A stretch of DNA of 64,000 nt from Hedera helix. Taxonomy: Eukaryota > Streptophyta > Magnoliopsida > Apiales > Araliaceae. Position numbers and translations under genes: made by a program. The DNA lies in the NCBI GenBank assembly GCA_947179155.2, contig OX359286.1, positions 37,812,908 to 37,876,907 on the forward strand, given 5' to 3'. Below the pieces are notes generated by a model. The model searched no databases. It saw nothing but the letters and a program-made list of their open reading frames with translations, and was not told the origin of the DNA. How positions within the stretch are numbered: the first letter of the stretch is position 1; each line of letters starts with the position of its first letter. Below are positions 24,841 through 37,123 of the stretch, piece by piece.

Positions 24841-25558
24841 TAGACATGCACAGTAGACCGGCCTGGGCTTGGTAGGCTTTGGCCGTTGACCAGGTCGGGC
24901 CAGACTTTGACTTTTGGGCCTGTAGGCAGGGCCAGACCGGGCTTCTAGATAAAAGTCTGGCCTTTTTAGGCCTGTAGGCCAGGCCGGGCCAGGCCTGTAG
25001 GCTAGGCCGGGCCAGGCCTTGGGTCGGGTCGAGTCAAGCCAGTCCAGTCCTTGAGCCGGACCTAAAAATATATCAACTAATTTTTAATGTGAAATATAAA
25101 TATTAAATAATTTAACTACTATATTAATTAAATGTATTGACAAAAAATTAAAAATGAGTAACTAATCAATAATAAATAATGAGTCGGTTATAAATATTTT
25201 GTTTCAAAATATTTTAAAAATATTTTCAAACTTCAAATCTTCAAAAAATGTATCTTCCTAATTTCAAAAAATATCTCTTTATTATATCTTCAAAAAATAT
25301 ATCTTCAATCTTAAAAAAATATATATCTTCAATATTCATGGATGTGCAATTTCGCGTAGGCTGGGTTGGGCCTTTGCATAGGCCGGGCTTTTTCGTAGGC
25401 CGGGTCAGCCCAGACTTTTTCGTAGGCCGGACTTTTACGTTAAAATAGTAGCCTGTTCAAAGACTGTAGGCCGGACCTGCCCGACCCGAACTTTGACCAG
25501 GTCGGGCTTTGACCAGGCCGGGCTCAGGCCGGCCTGTCGGGCTTTTTGTGCATCTCTA
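24841..25558. mobile_element. Non-autonomous hAT-like element rich in GGCC words
   Basis: The 718-bp element is flanked by the 8-bp duplication gtctacac (24833-24840 and 25559-25566). Its ends are tagacatgcaca and, in reverse, tagagatgcaca (one mismatch). Both subterminal regions are GC-rich and packed with ggccgggc/gggcctgtaggc words in opposite orientations, while the centre (about 25060-25330) is AT-rich. There is no transposase. Confidence 0.88.
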
Positions 25559-25566
25559 GTCTACAC

Positions 25567-26919
25567 ACACAGCAAGTAAATATTATATCTATCTATACTA
25601 TTAAAAAATAGAGTATGACATGGATTTCAATTTCACATATCACTTTTTAATGGTGTAGATAGATGTAGTGTTTCGTTATTATGTGTTTATACTTATTCCA
25701 AAATAAATGGATTTGGCATCTTAAGATAATAAGTAAATAAATAAAGAGTCTTTAATATATTGCAATAAATTTTTATTGAATTACAGTTGTGAAACATAAC
25801 AATACATGAAATTGTATAAAATTATAAGAAGCCCCAACTTATTATACACATTTTCAAAAGAATTACTACTAATACTTATCTACGTAACTGACAATCAAAA
25901 AATCGACATAGACATTTGCAATGTATATCATTTTTCTTAAATAAATAATGAATAGTGGTTGGCTCTACTTATTGGTATTTCTAAATATTATCTTTGTCCC
26001 AAAAAGTGTACCATTTATAAAATTTAAAGATATATTTTTATTTTATAAATTAATAATAATAGCATGATAATAAAATTATAATGATAAAATTAAAAATATT
26101 CCACAATTTTTAATAGTGTATCTATTGCTTATCTCATAACAGGCTTGAGTTGGTTGAACAATGCTTAATTTAGTGCACTAAAATTCTAAATGAGCCTCAT
26201 TGTACCCAATTTTTTAATACCGTCCTTATCCTTTAACCAATTTTTTTAATTTTATTTTATTTATCAAAAACAATTATCTAAACATCACCAATTAATATAG
26301 TACAATATAAGTAGTGAGCTTGTGACGTGCATCACTAGTGTGGCGGCCAAAAGTTGGCATCTTCTAAATATAAAATCACCTTATTGAATAAAATTCATTG
26401 GAGGATTAACAGATAAGTATTAGGATCTGAGATCAGCAATTGTGATTAAGTAGTAATTATACTAACCATTTTTATGGATATAATCTCTTCCCAATGACAT
26501 AAGAAAAAACTCCTTTACTATGTTTAAAAATTTAAAAACTCCTTAAATATTCCCTGCGGAACAAAATTAAATAAACGTTTTTTTGATATATTTAAAAATT
26601 AGACGTAAGTTTTTAATTTTAAGCTATAAAATGAAATGGAATTCTTCATGTTATTATTTATATTTTAAAGAGATTGAATATTATTATGTTACCACTATTA
26701 CACTTTAAGCAAATGTTAGAGTTATATTTGATTTTTTTTTTGTATAATAAATAATAATTTTAAAATATATCTCTAATTTTTTAAAGGAAGCACTCCGTAT
26801 ATTTTACAAAAAGAGTCCTATTTGTAAAACAAAAAATTATTCTATAAAAAGAGTTCTCTTTTTATTAATAGTAAGCATAAATGGCATGATGCTTTTAAAT
26901 TTGTCATCATAATTTTATT
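25567..26919. other. AT-rich spacer with two dispersed short repeats
   Basis: No gene was recognised. About 25592-25660 is a hairpin-forming dispersed repeat, and about 25838-25912 is a copy of a second dispersed sequence. The full-length Tekay element inserted at 26920-26924. Confidence 0.5.
25592..25660. repeat. Dispersed hairpin repeat (copy 2 of at least 4)
   Basis: The arms ctatctatactattaaaaa and tttttaatggtgtagatag form an imperfect inverted repeat of about 23 bp enclosing a tatgacatgg-like core. Related copies are at about 9808-9870, 58880-58945 and 62645-62712, with the shared words attaaaaaat...tgacac. Confidence 0.6.
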
Positions 26920-28068
26920 ATTACTGTAAGACCCCGAATTTTATGAAATACAAAATTTAATTTTTCTTCATATATATTTTTTTTTGAAACAGTAAGTGGT
27001 TAAATTAACAAAATTGAAAGTTAAGGATGTTATGTGCAAATTTTATTTTGTCGGACAATATTCGCTTTGTCGGGGAATATTCGTTTGGTCGGGGAATATT
27101 CGTGCCGTACGACGGCGCCGAAATAATAAATTATTGGTGGACCCCACAACGGAATATTTGTCGGATATAGAAAACGACAGAAGTAACCTTTTTAAATAAA
27201 AATAGTCAACAGAACTGTTAAAATACCGGTGATAAAAGAATAGTAGCATACGGTAGTTTATGGTATTTTCTGTAGCACACGGTACTCTACAGTAACACAC
27301 GGTATTGCATAGTGTCTCATATTATTGGTCTGATAATTGACACCGTAACTGTTACGCATCATTTCATCGATAATTGTCACTGCATAATATTTTATATTAT
27401 CAATTCAATAATTGTTGTTACACAGTATTTTGCATTATTGATTTAATAATTGTCATTACACTGTATTTTATATCATTGAGTCAATAATTGTTGTTGCACT
27501 GTTTTTAAAATTATTGAACCTAATAATTGTCACAGTAACATATGCACAGTAATTCATATTATTGAATCAATAATTGTCATTACACAGTAACGTATGCTTT
27601 ATTTTACATTATTGTTATCTCTATTATGATGTTATTTAAACAGTTGTATTTCATTAATTTATTGACTTGATATCTAAGAGCTAACTATACTGTATTTATA
27701 ACAATTAGTCATAATAATTGAATTGATAAAGTTATTTGTTTATAATATAAAGTTAGGTGATTATTAGGTGATATGAAATGAATGGTGTAGATTAAAGTGT
27801 GAATTATTGTTGAATAATTGAATTGATTTGTTTATAATATAAAGTTAGGTGATTATTAGGTGATATGAAATGAATGGTGTAGATTAAAGTGTGAATTATT
27901 GTGGAATAATTAAATTGATTTGTTTATAATATAAAGTTAGGTGATTATTAGGTGATATGAAATGAATGGTGTAGATTAAAGATAATATAATATTTGAAAT
28001 GGATGGTGTAGATTAAAAGATGATCTTTAAATGAATGGTTTAGATTAAATGAATGATAAGATTTTTGG

Positions 28069-28077
28069 CTATAAATA
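28069..28077 (+). promoter_or_regulatory. TATA box of Tekay 5' LTR
   Basis: The motif ctataaata in the context ggctataaatagaagcc is conserved in LTRs B (29971), C (10824), D (14714) and the 3' LTR (38779). It marks the probable U3/R boundary about 30 bp downstream. Confidence 0.7.
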
Positions 28078-28837
28078 GAAGCCTTAACTTAAGGATTTTT
28101 CATAAACTTCCTTACTTGTTCTTTCTTTCTCTCTCTAAATACTTCTTGTGAAAGTTGTCTCTAAGTGTGCTTAAGTCATCTTGGGTATTTGTGAAGATCT
28201 ATAAGTATACGTGTACTGTTCAAGTTAATCAACCTCATTTAAATCAATATCTAGTCACGTGTTGAGGTAAGGGATACCATCTTTTTCATCTTCCATTATT
28301 CAAACATACTATGGTAAGGGATTATCATTATTTGATTCTCGATAATAATATTGTTTCTTCCTTACTCATAAGACGTGCCTTTTATTTCCATGTATTAAAT
28401 TGTGGGAATAACCTTACGGAGCGGATTGCCGCCTGTTGGTGAATAACCTTTCGTATTCATTCATTATTAATCTCTGAGAATAACCTTACGGAGCGGATTG
28501 CCGCCTGTTTGGTGAATAACTCTTTGTACTCAAATTCTATTAAATTGTGGGAATAACCTTACGGAGCGGATTGCCGCCTGTTTGGTGAATAACTCTTTGT
28601 ACTCAAATTCTATTAAATTGTGGGAATAACCTTACGGAGCGGATTGCCGCCTGTTGGTGAATAACCCTTTGTATTAATTTCTTTCACCTTTTGTTAATCA
28701 AACCTGCTACGGTAAGGGATATTATTTTCTTTCATACTCCTAAATCGAAATTTATTATGGAACTATTGCTTCTATAATTCCTGAAAATATTATATGTTCC
28801 ATAATAGTTGAACTTCATTATTTCAACTGAACCTTCC

Positions 28838-31776
28838 TGTAAGACCCCGAATTTTATGAAATACAAAATTTAATTTTTCTTCATATATATTTTTTTTTGA
28901 AACAGTAAGTGGTTAAATTAACAAAATTGAAAGTTAAGGATGTTATGTGCAAATTTTATTTTGTCGGACAATATTCGCTTTGTCGGGGAATATTCGTTTG
29001 GTCGGGGAATATTCGTGCCGTACGACGGCGCCGAAATAATAAATTATTGGTGGACCCCACAACGGAATATTTGTCGGATATAGAAAACGACAGAAGTAAC
29101 CTTTTTAAATAAAAATAGTCAACGGAACTGTTAAAATACCGGTGATAAAAGAATAGTAGCATACGGTAGTTTATGGTATTTTCTGTAGCACACGGTACTC
29201 TACAGTAACACACGGTATTGCATAGTGTCTCATATTATTGGTCTGATAATTGACACCGTAACTGTTACGCATCATTTCATCGATAATTGTCACTGCATAA
29301 TATTTTATATTATCAATTCAATAATTGTTGTTACACAGTATTTTGCATTATTGATTTAATAATTGTCATTACACTGTATTTTATATCATTGAGTCAATAA
29401 TTGTTGTTGCACTGTTTTTAAAATTATTGAACCTAATAATTGTCACAGTAACATATGCACAGTAATTCACATTATTGAATCAATAATTGTCATTACACAG
29501 TAACGTATGCTTTATTTTACATTATTGTTATCTCTATTATGATGTTATTTAAACAGTTGTATTTCATTAATTTATTGACTTGATATCTAAGAGCTAACTA
29601 TACTGTATTTATAACAATTAGTCATAATAATTGAATTGATAAAGTTATTTGTTTATAATATAAAGTTAGGTGATTATTAGGTGATATGAAATGAATGGTG
29701 TAGATTAAAGTGTGAATTATTGTTGAATAATTGAATTGATTTGTTTATAATATAAAGTTAGGTGATTATTAGGTGATATGAAATGAATGGTGTAGATTAA
29801 AGTGTGAATTATTGTTGAATAATTAAATTGATTTGTTTATAATATAAAGTTAGGTGATATGAAATGAATGGTGTAGATTAAAGATAATATAATATTTGAA
29901 ATGGATGGTTTAGATTAAAAGATGATCTTTAAATGAATGGTTTAGATTAAATGAATGATAAGATTTTTGGCTATAAATAGAAGCCTTAACTTAAGGATTT
30001 TTCATAAACTTCCTTACTTGTTCTTTCTTTCTCTCTCTAAATACTTCTTGTGAAAGTTCTCTCTAAGTGTGCTTAAGTCATCTTGAGTATTTGTGAAGAT
30101 CTATAAGTATACGTGTACTGTTCAAGTTAATCAACCTCATTTAAATCAATATCCAGTCACGTGTTACGGTAAGGGATACCATCTTTTTCATCTTCCATTA
30201 TTCAAACGTAATATGGTAAGGGATTATCATTATTTGATTTTCGAAAATAATATTGTTTCTTTCTTACTCATAAGATGTGCCATTTATTTCCATGTATTAA
30301 ATTGTGGGAATAACCTTACGGAGCGGATTGCCACCTGTTGGTGAATAACCTTTCGTATTCATTTATTATTAATCTCTGAGAATAACCTTACGGAGCGGAT
30401 TGCCGCCTGTTTGGTGAATAACTCTTTGTACTCAAATTCTATTAAATTGTGGGAATAACCTTACGGAGCGGATTGCCGCCTGTTGGTGAATAACCCTTTG
30501 TATTAATTTCCTTCACCTTTTGTTAATCAAACCTGCTACGGTAAGGGATATTATTTTCTTTCATACTCCTAAATCGAAATTTATTATGGAACTATTGCTT
30601 CTATAATTCTTGAAAATATTATATGTTCCATAATAGTTGAACTTCATTATTTCAACTGAACCTTCCTATTTACGTGAACCTTTCTATTGAATTGTAACCG
30701 TTATTCTGAACTGTGGATCTTGAATTTCACTCCACATCATGTTGACAATTTGGACATTATTTGAATCTGTACAAAGTAAACTTTCGATACTTATTGTTAT
30801 CCTATTTCTTCTGTTCATCATTTATATCATTCTAATCATCCAAAAATCAAGCTGTTGTGAATATCTGTGGCCGGGGGCACAGATGTGATATATTTGTTGA
30901 ACAGATGATAGGTTAAAGGCGATATAATAGGTTAAAGGCGATACATCTGTTCGGTGTCTTTTATGGCACGTGGTGAATGTTCTCTTTGGCCCGTGGTGCA
31001 AAGATGAACTGTTGTTTGGTATGATTATGACCAAAGGCTGAATCTGGTATAATCATGACCGTTGGTGCTATATTGAATATCTTTGGCCCGTAGTGCAAAG
31101 ATGAACTGTTGTTTGGTATGATTATGACCAAAGGCTGAATCTGGTATAATCATGACCGTTGGTGCTATATTGAATATCTTTGGCCCGTAGTACAAAGATG
31201 AACTGTTGATGTGCATGATGATGATCAGGAACTGTGAATTTGTATTATCTTGACTAATGATATTTCAGATGATAAAAGTTGATGATGTTTTTCCTAAAAA
31301 GAGAACCGAGTGGACATTATAGTCTGCATTATTCTTCTAATAGATTACTCATTCCGCTGCTATTATTGATCTGAACGTTGTTTAAGAATTTAACTGCAGT
31401 TTTTGATATAAACCTTGTAGTCTATTGTATTCTATCAAGAACTCAACTGTTGAAGGCTAATGATAATTTATTCGTCATTATCTTAGTCATGATATTTCTT
31501 ACTGGGCTATTTGAGCTCACCCTTTCTTTTGTTCCATTGTTTTTCAACAGGAGATGAAAACATAACAGGGTCTAACCGGGGAATGGAGTGAGGGTCCGAG
31601 GAATAGTTATCATAGTCTTCACGTTTTGTAAAATAGTGTGACAATAATAGTGAAGACTTAGTTGTGTATTATTATACACTGTATTGTTGTACGTTGTGCT
31701 TTGTTGTAATAATTTTGTTGTAGTATTTTGACGACTCAAGTTTGGGCTGTGTGAGCTCAGATTTGGGGGCGTCACA
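28838..31776 (+). mobile_element. Solo LTR B (same family) inside the 5' LTR
   Basis: It starts tgtaagacccc and ends gcgtcaca, flanked by cttcc (28833-28837 and 31777-31781). At 2939 bp it is nearly identical to the host LTR, so both are young. It has two copies of the 97-bp unit near the 3' end (about 31054 and 31151) where LTR A has one, and one fewer ~72-bp unit. The target duplication argues for true insertion followed by LTR-LTR recombination. Confidence 0.95.
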
Positions 31777-32796
31777 CTTCCTATTTACGTGAACCTTTCT
31801 ATTGAATTGTAACCGTTATTCTGAACTGTGGATCTTGAATTTCACTCCACATTATGTTGACAATTTGGACATTATTTGAATCTGTACAAAGTAAACTTCC
31901 GATACTTATTGTTATCCTATTTCTTCTGTTCATCATTTATATCATTCTAATCATCCAAAAATCAAGCTGTTGTGAATATCTGTGGCCGGGGGCACAGATG
32001 TGATATATTTGTTGAACAGATGATAGGTTAAAGGCGATATAATAGGTTAAAGGCGATACATCTGTTCGGTGTCTTTTATGGCACGTGGTGAATGTTCTCT
32101 TTGGCCCGTAGTGCAAAGATGAACTGTTGTTTGGTATGATTATGACCAAAGGCTGAATCTGGTATAATCATGACCGTTGGTGCTATATTGAATATCTTTG
32201 GCCCGTAGTACAAAGATGAACTGTTGATGTGCATGATTATGATCAGGAACTGTGAATTTGTATTATCTTGACTAATGATATTTCAGATGATAAAAGTTGA
32301 TGATGTTTTTCCTAAAAAGAGAACCGAGTGGACATTATAGTTTGCATTATTCTTCTAATAGATTACTCATTCCGCTGCTATTATTGATCTGAACGTTGTT
32401 TAAGAATTTAACTGCAGTTTTTGATATAAACCTTGTAGTCTATTGTATTCTATCAAGAACTCAACTGTTGAAGACTAATGATAATTTATTCGTCATTATC
32501 TTAGTCATGATATTCTTTACTGGGCTATTTGAGCTCACCCTTTCTTTTGTTCCATTGTTTTTCAACAGGAGATGAAAACATAACAGGGTCTAGCCGGGGA
32601 ATGGAGTGAGGGTCCGAGGAATAGTTATCATAGTCTTCACGTTTTGTAAAATAGTGTGGCAATAATAGTGAAGACTTAGTTGTGTATTATTATACACTGT
32701 ATTGTTGTACGTTGTGCTTTGTTGTAATAATTTTGTTGTAGTCTTTTGACGACTCAAGTTTGGGCTGTGTGGGCCCAGATTTGGGGGCGTCACAGT

Positions 32797-32808
32797 TGGC
32801 ATCAGAGC
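32797..32808 (+). promoter_or_regulatory. Primer binding site, initiator-Met tRNA type
   Basis: The sequence tggcatcagagc begins two bases after the 5' LTR end. It matches the usual plant retroelement site complementary to the 3' end of tRNA-iMet except for one base (C for T at position 4). Confidence 0.88.
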
Positions 32809-32993
32809 TTAGGGATATGGTCTTTAATGGAGATCTGGGGTAGAACTAGGAGGGGAGAGACGAATAGAATCAGTCACTAGTGTGTCCTACCTAAAATAGA
32901 TTTTATTATCTAATGAGTCGATTTGAATGTAGGAACATGAAGTGATGAGTCAGTTTATTTGAACTAACATTTATTTTGTGACCACAGTTTAGT

Positions 32994-34055
32994 ATGGCAT
33001 CTGGAAATCAAGAGGTTAACTATGGAATGCCTGAAGCAAATGTATTCGAGAATCAAGAGGCCCCAAACAATCCTCCTGCCAACTCAGGAAATAATGTTCC
33101 TGATAACATGATGAACGATGGATTCTTTAGGAATTTCATGCAGTTCATACAGAATCAAGGAAGAGGAAATCCAGTCAATAATAACGGTAGAAACGCTGGC
33201 AATTTGAGGATGGTCACTGTTAAGCAATTTAAAGAATTAGGACCACCTGAATTCCACGGGAAGCCTGACCCACTCAAAGCGGAGGCATGGCTAAAGCAGA
33301 CGACAAAAATACTTGATGTCTTACAATGCGCTGATGATCAGAAGGTGCCATTTGCCACTTTTATGTTACGAGGTGAGGCGGACCATTGGTGGGAAGCGGT
33401 AAAACGTATCCAACCTTCAACACTCGAAATGTCTTGGGCAGAATTCGAAGAACTGTTTAACGAGAAGTATTTCCCAGAAAGCATCCGCCATATGAAAGAG
33501 GTGGAATTCATTAAGCTGGAGCAGGGAAACATGACAGTCTCCCAATATGAAGCCAAGTTTGCCGAGTTATCTCGCTTTGCCACCCATCTTGTGGATGACG
33601 AAGCACGAATGAGTCGGATGTTCCTAAGAGGTTTGAGATTCAAAATTCGTCAACAACTTAGCTCTCATAAATTTAGTTTGTATTCAGATGTTGTAGATAG
33701 GGCTCAAAGGGTGGAGCAAACAGATGAAACATTGCAGCCAAGAGTTAATGATCAGCATAGAGAAAGGAGTGACAACAACCACAGGAACGAGAACCATCGA
33801 GGAGGTAACCAACACTTCGGTGGTAATTCCATACCAAATAACAGAAGAGGAGAATCTAGTGGGAACAATTTCAAAAGAAAGAGATTCCATAATAATTATG
33901 GAAGGGCACCAGCACCAGTACCAACACCAGCACCGACCCCAGTTTCAAGGGGAGAAGATCGACCACCAGTGAGATGCTATAGGTGTGGTCAGGAAGGTCA
34001 CATCAGCCCAAACTGTACACTACAGTCCAAAAAGTGCTACAGTTGTGGGAAATAG
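32994..34055 (+). pseudogene. Tekay gag (capsid/nucleocapsid), ended by a premature TAG
   Basis: The frame starts MASGNQEVNYG and runs 353 codons. It includes a retrotransposon gag capsid region (KPDPLKAEAWLKQT, LRGEADHWWEA, FNEKYFPESIR, about residues 90-165), a basic Asn/Arg-rich linker and a CCHC zinc knuckle (CYRCGQEGHISPNC, about residue 327). A second CYSCGK motif is cut by TAG at 34053-34055. The same frame continues past the stop into the protease, so this is one nonsense change in an originally fused gag-pol frame. Gag forms the particle that packages element RNA. A shortened Gag keeps the capsid and the first zinc knuckle and could still be made. Confidence 0.93.
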
Positions 34056-34928
34056 GGTCATCTTGCGCGGTTCTGTCCTGCCACAAAATCAAGTCCAGCT
34101 GCAATGATGATACCAAAAGCTAGCGCGGATAAGGGAAAATCTGTAGTTCAAGGGAGAGCTTTTGTTGTGACATCCCAAATGGCGCGAAATTCGAACGAGG
34201 TGATAACCGGTAAACTATTCATAAATTCTCGTGAAGTCTACGCTTTGTTAGATACTGGCTCTACCCATTCTTTTATCTCACCTGCATGTGCTCAGCGTTT
34301 AAACTTAACTCCTGAAAATTTGGACTTTGACTTATCAGTTGAAACCCCATTAGGAGAAATGACCATTACATCTAATGTCTATAAATCTTGCCTAGTTCAA
34401 ATCAACAACCTCACATTACCTGTTGACCTTATTTCTTTGGAGATGCATGAATTTGATGTGATTTTAGGAATTGATTGGTTGACTACCCATCATGCTAAAA
34501 TTGATTGTTTTCATAAGATTATTAGTTTTCATATTCCTAATCAACCTGTCATGCAAATTCAAGCAACTAAACCATTGAAATCTATAACTGTTATTTCTAG
34601 CCATAAAGCCATTCGTTTATTGAAAAACGGATGTCAAGCCTTTTTAGCTCATGTCACTGATTTGAACAAAAATACGTCAAACTTAAATGATATTCCCATT
34701 GTTAATGAGTTTCCTGACGTTTTTCCTGAAGAACTTCCTGGCTTACCCCCAAACCGTGAAATTGATTTTTATATTGATCTTGAACCCGGTACCAAGCCCA
34801 TTTCCAAAGCTCCCTACCGAATGGCTCCCATTGAACTTCAAGAGTTAAAAGTCCAACTACAGGAATTGTTGGATACCGGTTTCATTCGTCCGAGTGCATC
34901 ACCTTGGGTGCTCCTGTTCTATTTGTGA
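34056..34928 (+). pseudogene. Tekay pol, protease and start of reverse transcriptase (frameshifted at its end)
   Basis: This continues the gag frame after the TAG. It has the aspartic protease active-site motif ALLDTGSTHSFIS (about 34247-34285) and the typical DVILGIDWL strand (about 34455-34485). The linker FPDVFPEELPGLPP and the first RT block SASPW follow. One base is missing in the G-run near 34905, so this frame runs into a stop at 34926 and RT continues in another frame. The protease matures Gag and Pol in the intact family. Confidence 0.92.
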
Positions 34929-37123
34929 AGAAGAAAGACGGGAGTATGAGATTGTGCATTGACTACCGAGAATTGAACCATGTCACCATCAAGAACAGGT
35001 ACCCGTTACCTCGGATTGATGACATGTTTGATCAATTGCAAGGCGCTCAACATTTCTCAAAGATTGATCTCCGTTCTGGATATCATCAGTTAAAGGTTAA
35101 AGCTGAGGACATTCCAAAGACTGCTTTCAGAACTCGTTATGGGCATTATGAGTTCTTGGTCATGCCTTTTGGACTAACTAATGCTCCTACAGCTTTCATG
35201 GACATGATGAACCGGATATTCAAGGAACATTTGGATCATTTTGTGGTTGTCTTTATTGATGACATCCTCATATACTCCAAGAGTCGCGAGGATCATGAAC
35301 AACACCTGAGATTGATACTACAAAAGCTCCGTGAAAACAAATTATATGCCAAGTTGAAGAAATGTGAGTTCTGGCTTGAGGAGGTCGCGTTTCTTGGGCA
35401 TGTGATTTCTAGTCAAGGAATATCAGTCGATCCTGCGAAGATTGAAACGGTACTAAATTGGGAACAACCCAAAACAGTAACCGAAGTCCGAAGTTTTCTG
35501 GGTCTAGCTGGTTATTATCGGAGATTCGTAGAAGGATTTTCTCGAATCGCCACTCCATTAACGCAGCTTACTCGGAAAAGCACAAAATTCATATGGAGCG
35601 AGGAATGCGAGAAAAGTTTCCAAGAACTCAAGAAGAGACTGGTTTCAGCTCCTGTTCTGACCATACCATCAAGATCAGGAGAATTTGTTATCTACAGCGA
35701 TGCTTCTGGCAAAGGTCTAGGCTGTGTCCTTATGCAACATGGAAAGGTTATAGCCTACGCCTCTCGACAACTCAAAGATTATGAGAAAAATTATCCTACT
35801 CATGATCTAGAGTTGGCAGCAGTCGTTTTCGCGTTGAAGATATGGAGACACTACTTGTACGGAGAAAAAGTGGATATCTATACGGATCATAAAAGTCTCA
35901 AGTATTTCTTCACCCAGAAGGAACTCAACATGCGACAACGACGTTGGCTTGAGCTGTTAAAGGATTATGACCACACAATCCAGTATCACCCGGGAAAGGC
36001 GAACGTTGTAGCTGACGCTTTGAGCAGAAAATCTTATGCGAGTACAAGTGCACTGCTGACAACACAAAAGTGTATTTTGTACGACTTGCAAAAGATGGAG
36101 ATAGAGCTAAAGACACCAGGGACCCACTCGAAGATTGCTCACGTGCGAGTAGAACCAACTTTAATCGATAAAATTAAAGCTGCTCAAGCTACCGATCCGG
36201 AACTGATAAACATGATAAAGAAAGTACAAGAAGGTGCCATTCCCGAAGCAAGAATCGACGAGAAAGGAATACTTCGAGTCAACTCTCGACTCTGTGTTCC
36301 TAACGATCCTGAATTAAAGCATAAAATCATGATGGAGGCACACAACACGCCGTTTGCAATCCACCCAGGAGGTACCAAGATGTATCGAGATCTTCGACAT
36401 ACATTTTGGTGGAACAATATGAAAAGAGAGATTGCGGAGTTTATCTCAAGGTGCCTAACTTGTCAACGTGTCAAGGCAGAGCATCAAGTTCCTAAAGGTC
36501 CATTACAATCACTTGAAGTTCCCGAATGGAAGTGGGAACACATCAATATGGACTTCGTGACGGGTCTTCCAAAAGTTTCTCAAGGCTTAGATGCAATTTG
36601 GGTGATCGTAGATAGATTGACCAAATCTGCTCATTTCTTGCCTATACGAGAAAACTTTTCACTTGAACGTCTTGCCGGTATGTACATAAATGAGATCGTG
36701 AGATTGCATGGCATGCCAGTTTTCATAGTTTCTGATCGAGATCCTAGATTCACTTCACGCTTTTGGATCAGTCTACAAAAAGTTATGGGCACTGAACTAC
36801 GTTTTAGTTCTGCATACCATCCTCAAACGGACGGACAATCGGAAAGGACGATCCAGACCCTCGAAGATCTTTTGAGACTTTGTGTATTAGACTTCAAAGG
36901 AAGTTGGGATAAGTACTTGCCATTGGTGGAATTTTCTTACAACAACAGTTACCAAGCAAGCATAGGCATGGCTCCATTCGAGGCTTTGTATGGAAGGAAG
37001 TGTCGCTCTCCAATATGTTGGAATGAGGTAGGAGAAGCAAAATTGTTGGGACCCGAGTTGGTACGCTTGACGACCGAAAAGATCCAAATGATCCGACAAC
37101 GAATACAGACCGCACAAGAATGA
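34904..37123 (+). pseudogene. Tekay pol, reverse transcriptase, RNase H and integrase
   Basis: A 739-codon frame follows the frameshift. RT carries LPRIDDMFDQL, KIDLRSGYHQ and FIDDILIYSK (the YIDD-equivalent, about residue 118). RNase H carries IYSDASGKGLGC, HDLELAAVVFALK and YTDHKSLKYF (about residues 265-335). Integrase has an N-terminal zinc-binding region ending CLTCQR (about residue 525) and the catalytic D-D-E triad in MDFVTGLP, VSDRDPRF and QTDGQSERT. All catalytic motifs are present. The frame ends at TGA 37121-37123, and the remaining C-terminus follows in the same frame, so this is a single nonsense change. These enzymes copy element RNA and insert the cDNA. Confidence 0.95.

Larger units (their letters stand above)
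26925..32794 (+). repeat. 5' LTR A, split by solo LTR B
   Basis: LTR A runs 26925-28837 and 31782-32794 and is collinear with the 3' LTR at an offset of 10710 in the first part. U3 contains ttcgctttgtcgggg-type repeats (about 27045-27095), a seven-unit ~40-bp palindrome array (about 27320-27600) and three 92-bp units (27734 to about 28000). The TATA box is at 28069-28077. About 1.75 kb of R/U5 follows, with a ~72-bp tandem array of 'aataaccttacggagcgg' units (28397-28672). Substitutions against the 3' LTR include 27343/38053, 27369/38079, 27785/38495 and 28157/38867. Confidence 0.93.

Noticed and set aside
28397..28672. Regular repeats resembling a CRISPR array
   Set aside because: The sequence is a eukaryotic LTR; the 'spacers' are also repeated, so it is an ordinary tandem array.
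26996..29213. Identical short frames on both strands at 26996-27300, 28909-29213 and 37706-38010 (and relatives at 13670-14025)
   Set aside because: They are the same U3 stretch of each Tekay LTR, upstream of the TATA box, with no protein similarity; recurrence reflects LTR copies.
30822..32802. Minus-strand frames such as MVIIIPNNSSSLHYGPK repeated in all LTR copies
   Set aside because: They lie in the 97-bp unit and the LTR end and vary with repeat number; there is no domain or independent promoter.
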